Positions 5,772-6,938 of a stretch of DNA of 6,938 nt are shown here, one piece after another. Made by a program: the position numbers and the translations under genes. The DNA is taken from positions 1 to 6,938 of the forward strand of contig JAOUEK010000105.1 in the NCBI GenBank assembly GCA_029858755.1. The letters are read 5' to 3'. The notes below the pieces were generated by a model. It searched no databases, had not been told where the DNA came from, and was given only the letters and a program-made list of their open reading frames with translations. Position 1 is the first letter of the stretch, and the number at the start of each line of letters is the position of its first letter. Origin of the DNA: Thermoleophilia bacterium. Lineage in GTDB: Bacteria > Actinomycetota > Thermoleophilia > Gaiellales > Gaiellaceae.

Positions 5772-6688
5772 CAGCTCCCCTCCTTGTCCGTGGTCGGCGC
5801 AGGGTTCCACGCCGGGCTCGAGTCGTTGTCTTCGGGATCGGTCAGCTGGCGCTCGACGCCGTCGAGCGTCGTCACCACGATCGCCCCGTCACGTGAGAAG
5901 GCGATCACGAGCCCGTCGGGCGACCATGCGGGCTCGAAGGCATCCTCGCGCGAGCGGACCGGGCGGCGCAGAGCCTTGCCGTCGAGGCCGACCGTGTAGA
6001 TGTCGTAGCGCACGCCGTCGCGGTCGGCGGAGAAGGCGAGGCGCTTCGAGTCGGGCGCCCATGCCGGCGCGTAGCTCTTCGCCTGGAGCTTCGTCACGTT
6101 CCGTCGTCCCGAGCCGTCCGGGCGCGCGACCCAGATCTCCCGGAAGTCGCTGCCCGAGGCCCGGTGGGTGTACGCGATCCAGCGCCCGTCGGGTGACCAC
6201 GCCGGCTCGCCCTCCTCGGCGAGTTCGTCGGTCAGGCGGCGGGCACCCGTGCCGTCGGCGTTCATCACCCAGACGTGCCCCCCGTCCGCCGACCGCGAGA
6301 AGGCGAGGCGGCTGCCGTCCGGCGACCACGCCGGCCCCTGATCGTTGGCGTCCGTGGACGTGAGCCGCGTCGTGCCCGTTCCGTCGGCGCTCATCACGTA
6401 GATGTCGAACGACCCCTCGCGGGCGCTCGCGAACGCAATCCGGGTGCCGTCCGGTGACCACGCCGGGTCGGTCTGGAACTCGACGCCCTCTGCGGTCGAG
6501 GGGTCGCCTCGCTCGTCGGTCAGGCGCCCCTGCGCCGATCCGTCCGCGTTCATCCCGAAGATCGCGTAGTCGCCGTCCCGCGTGCTGACGAACGCGATCG
6601 CATCACCGGGCGGCCCCGAGCCGCCGCACCCGGCGACCAGCAGCAGGCAGCCGGCCACGAAGACGGTGAGGAGCGCCTTGACGGTCAC
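5771..6688 (-). CDS. TolB/PD40-type beta-propeller lipoprotein
   Basis: This is a 305-residue exported lipoprotein. The signal sequence runs MTVKALLTVFVAG to the lipobox LVAG-C with Cys21 lipidated, then a GGSGPPG linker. The mature part is a beta-propeller of PD40 (WD40-like, TolB C-terminal type) repeats. Five blade motifs begin at AWSPDGTRIAF (76), AWSPDGSRLAF (120), AWSPDGRWIAY (164), AWAPDSKRLAF (209) and AWSPDGLVIAF (254). A first partial blade near 30 (IAFVSTRDGDYAIFGMNADG) and a final AWNPAP (293) probably close a six-bladed ring. No N-terminal TolB anticodon-binding-like domain is present, so it is not a full TolB; it probably binds a ligand or protein at the cell surface. GTG 6688 is the only start in this frame that gives a full signal peptide, though no Shine-Dalgarno precedes it. 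It begins 32 bases after the ABC ATPase stop and overlaps the Tm-1-like start by one base. Confidence 0.9.
   Translation of the reverse strand: MTVKALLTVFVAGCLLLVAGCGGSGPPGDAIAFVSTRDGDYAIFGMNADGSAQGRLTDERGDPSTAEGVEFQTDPAWSPDGTRIAFASAREGSFDIYVMSADGTGTTRLTSTDANDQGPAWSPDGSRLAFSRSADGGHVWVMNADGTGARRLTDELAEEGEPAWSPDGRWIAYTHRASGSDFREIWVARPDGSGRRNVTKLQAKSYAPAWAPDSKRLAFSADRDGVRYDIYTVGLDGKALRRPVRSREDAFEPAWSPDGLVIAFSRDGAIVVTTLDGVERQLTDPEDNDSSPAWNPAPTTDKEGS
5779..5785 (-). promoter_or_regulatory. Shine-Dalgarno site embedded in the end of the propeller gene
   Basis: AAGGAGG lies 7 bases before the Tm-1-like ATG 5771. It is encoded inside the final DKEGS codons of the propeller lipoprotein, whose TGA then overlaps that ATG. 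This fixes the Tm-1-like start and indicates coupled translation of the two proteins. Confidence 0.85.
5914..6460 (-). repeat. In-gene tandem repeat encoding PD40 blades
   Basis: A related motif, on the + strand CGTCSGGYGACCA or close to it, recurs at 5914, 6049 (diverged), 6187, 6316 and 6448, at intervals of 129-138 bp. It encodes the WSPDG core of successive propeller blades. It reflects internal duplication within the lipoprotein gene, not a separate element. Confidence 0.8.
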
Positions 6689-6720
6689 GATGGATCGCGG
6701 GGGGACAAGCTCGACGGAGC

Positions 6721-6938
6721 CTAGTGGGCCAACGGCTCCACGCCGAGGTACCGCCGCTGGAGCTCGGGGTCACCGGACAGCGACGAGGCGGTGGTCTCGG
6801 TGGCGATGCTGCCCGCGACCATGATCAGCTGGCGCTCCGCGAGCGCGGTCGCCACGCCGAGGTTCTGCTCGATCAGCAGGATCGCGAGGCCTTCCCGCTC
6901 GAGCTGCTGGAACGTCTCGACCATCGTCTCGATGATCG
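6721..6938 (-). CDS. LivF-type ABC transporter ATP-binding protein, C-terminal fragment
   Basis: The last 71 residues of an ABC ATPase are present; the Walker A, Walker B and signature motifs lie beyond the window edge, and the ATG at 6924 is an internal codon. The sequence LAILLIEQNLGVATALAERQ (residues about 20-39 of the fragment) matches the region after Walker B in LivF-like ATPases of branched-chain amino acid-type importers. In these the usual H-loop His is replaced, giving VEQN or IEQN. The tail DPELQRRYLGVE is also typical of LivF and the related urea-transporter UrtE. It would energise uptake of an amino acid-like or small organic acid substrate at the inner face of the membrane. Being upstream and co-directional with the propeller and Tm-1-like genes, it suggests that this cluster takes up and processes a nutrient. 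Subfamily assignment from a fragment is tentative. Confidence 0.85.
   Translation of the reverse strand, partial: IIETMVETFQQLEREGLAILLIEQNLGVATALAERQLIMVAGSIATETTASSLSGDPELQRRYLGVEPLAH

Noticed and set aside
4500..5999. Long + strand open frame of about 500 codons
   Set aside because: It is antisense to the Tm-1-like and propeller genes, which have clear motifs and ribosome sites. The product is low-complexity RRH/HRD-type sequence.
5771..6688. Annotation of the propeller lipoprotein as TolB
   Set aside because: It is lipidated, lacks the TolB N-terminal domain and has no tol-pal genes beside it. It shares only the PD40 propeller.
1..6938. tRNA, rRNA, CRISPR array, complete insertion sequence or transposase
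   Set aside because: No cloverleaf-like stretch, regularly spaced direct repeats or transposase motifs were seen by eye on either strand.

Overview
The window is GC-rich bacterial chromosome with strongly GC-biased third codon positions and dense, mostly co-directional genes. The gene types (actinobacterial-looking lipoproteins, a small pilin-like secreted protein ending in AGPGG...GPC, a PD40 beta-propeller lipoprotein) suggest a soil or environmental Actinomycetota, perhaps class Thermoleophilia. That placement is inference; no rRNA or other marker gene is present.

Layout. The left part is on the + strand: the 3' part of malate synthase A (1-680), a decayed short-chain dehydrogenase (691-1134) and a small membrane-anchored pilin-like protein (1205-1543). 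It converges at about 1544-1574 on a long - strand directon filling the rest of the window. In transcription order, right to left, the directon holds the end of a LivF-type ABC transporter ATPase (from beyond 6938 to 6721), a PD40/TolB-like lipoprotein (6688-5771), a Tm-1-like/UPF0261 ATP-binding protein (5771-4554), a 221-bp gap, a TIM-barrel 'phosphoenolpyruvate hydrolase family' protein (4332-3511), a cupin (3485-3087), a zinc-less MDR/quinone oxidoreductase (3085-2126) and a small lipoprotein (2111-1575). Spacing is tight (32 nt, 1-nt overlap, 221 nt, 25 nt, 1 nt, 14 nt), so this is probably one or two operons.

The most interesting part is the Tm-1-like/TIM-barrel pair. These two families are the two halves of the plant Tm-1 protein, known in tomato as an inhibitor of tobamovirus replication. 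Here they are separate consecutive genes beside an uptake-type ABC transporter, a cupin and an oxidoreductase, which points to metabolism of an unidentified small molecule rather than to immunity. Between the two genes lies an unexplained nested palindromic element of about 163 bp (4349-4511). Its 28-bp imperfect inverted ends each carry the same GGTGTCGGACACC palindrome, and several inner inverted repeats share its centre near 4430. It may be a MITE/REP-like insertion, an RNA hairpin or a paired operator.
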